A stretch of DNA of 64,000 bases from Sphagnum compactum (Eukaryota; Bryophyta; Sphagnopsida; Sphagnales). Position numbers and translations under genes: made by a program. This document shows positions 60,507 to 64,000 of the stretch, piece by piece. Each line of letters begins with the position of its first letter. The stretch's first letter is position 1. The notes beneath the pieces are model-generated. The model was not told the DNA's origin. It saw only the letters and a program-made list of their open reading frames with translations, and did not search any database. The DNA is taken from assembly GCA_965153455.1 (NCBI GenBank), contig OZ234501.1, positions 744,001 through 808,000 of the forward strand, given 5' to 3'.

Positions 60507-60737
60507 TTGTCCGTCCTGCCCACCAGTGGCATGTGCCTGTTGCGTGATTCAAGTGTTTGTCAATGCCCGGAGAATGACTTTCCCACTCGTTTTAAAGGCC
60601 TTGGCTCTCACCCCTTTACATGTCCCAAGGGAAAACCTGAAAGTATTGTAGATTGCACATTCGATGCACCATTGTTTCAAGGTTGGATCAGGACCGACCA
60701 CCCTTTGACCCCTAATGATGAGACATGGAATGGTTAG
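60507..60737 (+). CDS. Cys-rich exon candidate, unknown
   Basis: I do not recognise the family. The frame reads MCLLRDSSVCQCPENDFPTR, FKGLGSHPFTCPKG and FDAPLFQGWIRTDHPL, ending NDETWNG at a TAG. Composition is protein-like, with cysteines spaced CX4-6CXC and C. An acceptor-like tttaatcatag lies at 60483-60493. Just after it another frame reads VRLCDCPSCPP, so a frame change near 60515 is possible. It may be one exon of a host gene or of a transposon. Confidence 0.35.
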   Translation: MSVLPTSGMCLLRDSSVCQCPENDFPTRFKGLGSHPFTCPKGKPESIVDCTFDAPLFQGWIRTDHPLTPNDETWNG

Positions 60738-62159
60738 TTGTTTTGTGGTTAATATCCTTTTCATTTCCACCTCTTACCCTCTAATCTGATTACGAATTTT
60801 CGCACAAAATGCTAGATAATTATACAAGAGGTTTGCTGAATGTTGCACTTGGAAGTTTTTGTTTTTAATAGCTAGAAATTGGGATGACTATGCCAGTAGG
60901 ATTACACGATATTCGAGAAAGGACGTGCATGAGGTTATTAGATTAAAGTGTGCATGTTTTACATCATAGCTTCTATGTCACCGCATCCTTTCAGCTCCTC
61001 TTTGGTCCGCCCCTCCTACTCCCCTTACTCATGTTTTGTTATGATATATTCAATTTGCTTGTTGTATATGGGTTGTGAATGTGTTGTCAAAACGTAAATG
61101 GTTTACATGGTTTGCAACATCGATTGAATTCATTGTTCTTTATTAGTTATATGGCATTAAAGATTTTGATCGCCGTTGATGATCTATGTCTTTATGACTT
61201 GATTGGCCTTCCGAGAACTTCCCACTATCTTTGTTTCGCAAAATTTCATGGTTCTTGCATTTTGTTTTCTTCATTCCTTCCTTGCATTTCCTTGTGTTCG
61301 TTATTGTTTTCTATTTTAAATGTAAAGCAATACCTCATGACTTTTTGGTTCACTTCAATTTGAATTTCTTCAATTGTGATTTGAGTTAATTTTTCTTTAT
61401 GAGCCATATGGCGTTAAATAATTTGATCCCCATCAATGATCAAATCTCCTATGAACTATTTGGCCTTAAAAAGCTTCTAACTATTTGTGCTTACATAATT
61501 TGATAGCACTTGCATTTTTTTGTCCTTCACCGCATTCACTTGACAATGGTTTGCATTGTGTTTTATTTTAAACGCATGGTAACCACACATTTTTTTGGTT
61601 GGCCTTCATTTGGATATCTTCATTTGTGATTTTAGTTAATAGTTCCTTATGGGCTATATGACTTCAAAGAGTTTCGAATTCTTTCCTCTTCAATAATTTA
61701 ACCGCCATAATATTTGTTTTCCTCTTCTAATTTGTTGCCTTATTTATATTTTCATTTAAAACTTAAAGTGATGAAATGCCTTCCTGACAATTACGTGATT
61801 TCAAATTTTTTTGTCAATTGTATTTAAAGATTTTAAAACTTTTAAAACTTTAAGGTTGTAAGTTAAAAAATTGTTTCCTAGCCTAAAAAAATTCAATTAA
61901 AAATGTGTTGGTTTCAAGATTATGCACACTTATATGTGATCAACTCTAAAATAATAGTTTATAATTAAAATTAAAATGCTATTAACTATGTAGTTGGGAA
62001 GAAAATTATTTGACGTTGTATGCCATGTAAATCAATGACGTGTATTCTTAATTGGTCAAGAGTTGCATTTCCTAACTTGTGATTTCAATTTATAATTTTT
62101 TTTCGTTTGTATGTAATGATTAAAAAGGTTAACAAAAGGTGAATTTTTTATATGAAAAA
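60738..62159. other. AT-rich spacer with loose repeats
   Basis: Several phrases recur (tatatggc(a/g)ttaaa, gatccccatcaatgatc-like at 61150, 61400 and 61640), which suggests about 240-bp degenerate tandem units. No gene is supported. Confidence 0.4.
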
Positions 62160-63650
62160 TCTATGCCCCCAATTTACAACCAATGAAAAAATGAAAAAAA
62201 AAATATTAAAACCCACACCCCCCTTTCCCCGTTTGAGAGTAAAAACAAAATAACAAAAAATAACAAAAAAGAATTACAAAAAGAAAAAAACCCCGCACCC
62301 CACTTCCCCCTTTTAAAAGTAAAAAAATACATAAAGTGAAAAAATAAAACCCATGTCCCCATTCCCCCTCCTCTTAAAAGTAAAAATAACAAAAAAATTA
62401 TAAACATTCAAAAGTTTCAAAATTGAAAATAACCCATGCCCCCCGTCCCCCTCTTTTTTCGCCCTTGTCAACATTTTAAAACAGAAAAATACTAACAGTA
62501 AAAGGAACAATAAACAAAGAATAAATAAATAAACCCATTCCACCCCCCCCTTTTCAAGAATAAACAAAAATGAAAATAAAACCCATGCCCCCCTTCTCCT
62601 TTTCAAAGTAAACGAGAGTAACAAAAAACATTCAAATAATAATAAAAATAACAAAAAGTGAAAATAAAACCCATGCCCCCATCCCCCCCTTTTAGAATAA
62701 AAACAAATAACAAAAAATGCCCAAAATAACCCCTACGCCCCTACCCCCCTATCGCATTTCCTTTTTCCGGAGTAAATTAAAATCACAAAAAACTTACAAA
62801 TAATAAAAAATAACAAAAAGTGACTAAATAAAACCCTTGCCCCCTCCCCCTGCAAGAGTAAAAAAATAACAAAAAATGAAAAAATAAAACCCACTTCCCT
62901 CTTCCCCTTCAACAATAAAAGAAAAAATAACAAAAATAACAAAAAAATTACAGATAGTAAAAAGTGACCAAAAAGTGAAAAATAAAAACACGCACCCCCC
63001 CCTCCTTTCAAAAGTTAAAAAACAAAAACAAAAAACTTACAAATAGTAAAAATATTAACAAAAAATGAAAAAAAAAAAAACCCATGCCCCTTCTCCCTTC
63101 AAAATTAAAGAAAAGTAACAAAAAAAGAAAAGAAAAACCCATGCCCCCCTTCCCCTTTCAAAAATAAACCAAAGTAACAAAAAACTTACAAATAGTAAAC
63201 CCATGCCCCCCTCCCCCCTTCCCCCTCCATTGCACAAATAGTTGGATACTCTACATTTCATGGATTTTTCACACTTTTTTTAACACATTCCCCCACTTTT
63301 ATTCCCCATTTTCCCTCAAAATAAAAAGTAAAACAAAAATTTCCCCATCCCCCCACCCCCCTGCCTCCCCCAATAATTAGACTCTCCACTTTTAAAAAGG
63401 TAATTTATCCCCATAATGATTAGGTCATACAAAAAGAATAAAATAAAATTACAAACAACAAAAAAGTAACAAAAAATGAAAAAGGTTTAAAAAACTACCT
63501 TCCACTACACTCAAACCGCCTACCACTATGATGGGTTTTTTGGGTCAAAATTGCCTACTGCCTGCATCCTTGTGAGTGTAACGGCAAGATCATATGTATA
63601 GGGCAAGTTAGCTTGTTGGGAGAAGAGGATACTCTCTCTATAGAAGAATA
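62160..63650 (+). repeat. Composite C/A-rich repeat, copy 2
   Basis: Alternating blocks of aaaataacaaaaaatgaaaa and acccatgcccccttcccc extend to about 63370. They are followed by the conserved block with ccactatgatgggttttttg, gcctactgcctgcatccttg and atcatatgtatagg (63500-63605). Open frames on the minus strand are Phe/Leu-rich translations of this simple sequence. Confidence 0.75.
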
Positions 63651-63729
63651 TAAGAGTGATATTCTTTGTTTGTTTTTTTTCCCCTCTTTTTCTATTCTTT
63701 TCGAAAATTGTCGAATTCCTCAATTTATC

Positions 63730-63970
63730 ATGTAAATGCCCTTTGCTTAATCTTTTTAAATAATTGTGAATGATTGTAAATGCCATGTATGTGTAATTTT
63801 TAATTTGTTTCTGATTTTAATTTTAGAGCTATGATATTATATTTATTGGTTTGTTGTAATGTTCGTTGTAAATAATAATTTATAAATAATAGTTTTCAAA
63901 ATTCTTTTCAATATGAGCTCACTTGCATGTATAATTTCTGATGTTATTAGATGAAGCCCCAAGAACATTG
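63730..63970 (+). repeat. Distal block of the composite repeat, copy 2
   Basis: See the copy at 57110-57400: tttcaatatgagctcac, catgtataatttctgatgtt and gatgaagcccc align in order. Confidence 0.6.
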
Positions 63971-64000
63971 TTTTTTTGTTGGTTGGTTAAACGATGTTTC

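Noticed and set aside
62174-63261. Minus-strand Phe/Leu-rich open frames as membrane proteins
   Set aside because: They are translations of A-rich/C-rich simple sequence, with no start context or conserved composition.

Overview
The window is nuclear DNA of a land plant with a large, repeat-rich genome. The evidence is a set of plant-type LTR retrotransposons primed by initiator Met-tRNA (TGGTATCAGAGC), CACTA transposons, and broken exons of plant or eukaryotic genes with GT-AG introns: NAA15, a lycopene-cyclase-like protein, a Tubby-like F-box protein and a RAD16-type SNF2 helicase. The base composition is AT-rich with long low-complexity tracts. The species cannot be fixed from the sequence; a fern, another non-seed plant or a conifer would fit. 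No gene in the window is demonstrably complete and functional.

Layout. 1-about 3400: 3' half of a Ty3/gypsy element (RT, RNase H, integrase, 3' LTR). 6290-14151: three exons of a NAA15-like gene on the + strand; a complete minus-strand Ty1/copia element (7600-13664) lies in the intron between the second and third exon. 15190-15857: a possible LTR beside a GC-rich frame-split ORF. 16771-17150: a 198-bp tandem duplication. 20833-21065: a SNF2 helicase exon remnant. 22773-22925: a CACTA-type MITE. 24790-32710: a 232-240-bp tandem satellite split by a 6.0-kb CACTA-like element (25770-31769). That element carries pieces of several unrelated genes on both strands, as Pack-type transposons do. 35285-43202: a nearly full-length second Ty3/gypsy element with two LTRs. 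45947-50466: a decayed intronless gene coding for zinc-finger motifs, a long middle region and a RecQ-type helicase. This order resembles fungal telomere-linked helicases and is the most surprising item here. 51704-52384: a large fold-back element. 53415-54250: a hairpin MITE, a minisatellite and a second copy of the CACTA-type MITE. 54250-57400 and 62160-64000: two copies of a composite C/A-rich repeat, the first holding a 48-bp minisatellite that is open on the minus strand.

Common threads. The copia element and the second gypsy element each keep one reading frame over 3.6-5.3 kb but are cut by 6-7 in-frame stops, nearly all explicable as C-to-T or G-to-A transitions. Both gypsy integrases also have Asn at the second catalytic Asp position. 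Cytosine deamination, rather than indels, seems to have inactivated these copies. Between the named features lie long AT-rich stretches without any convincing gene.
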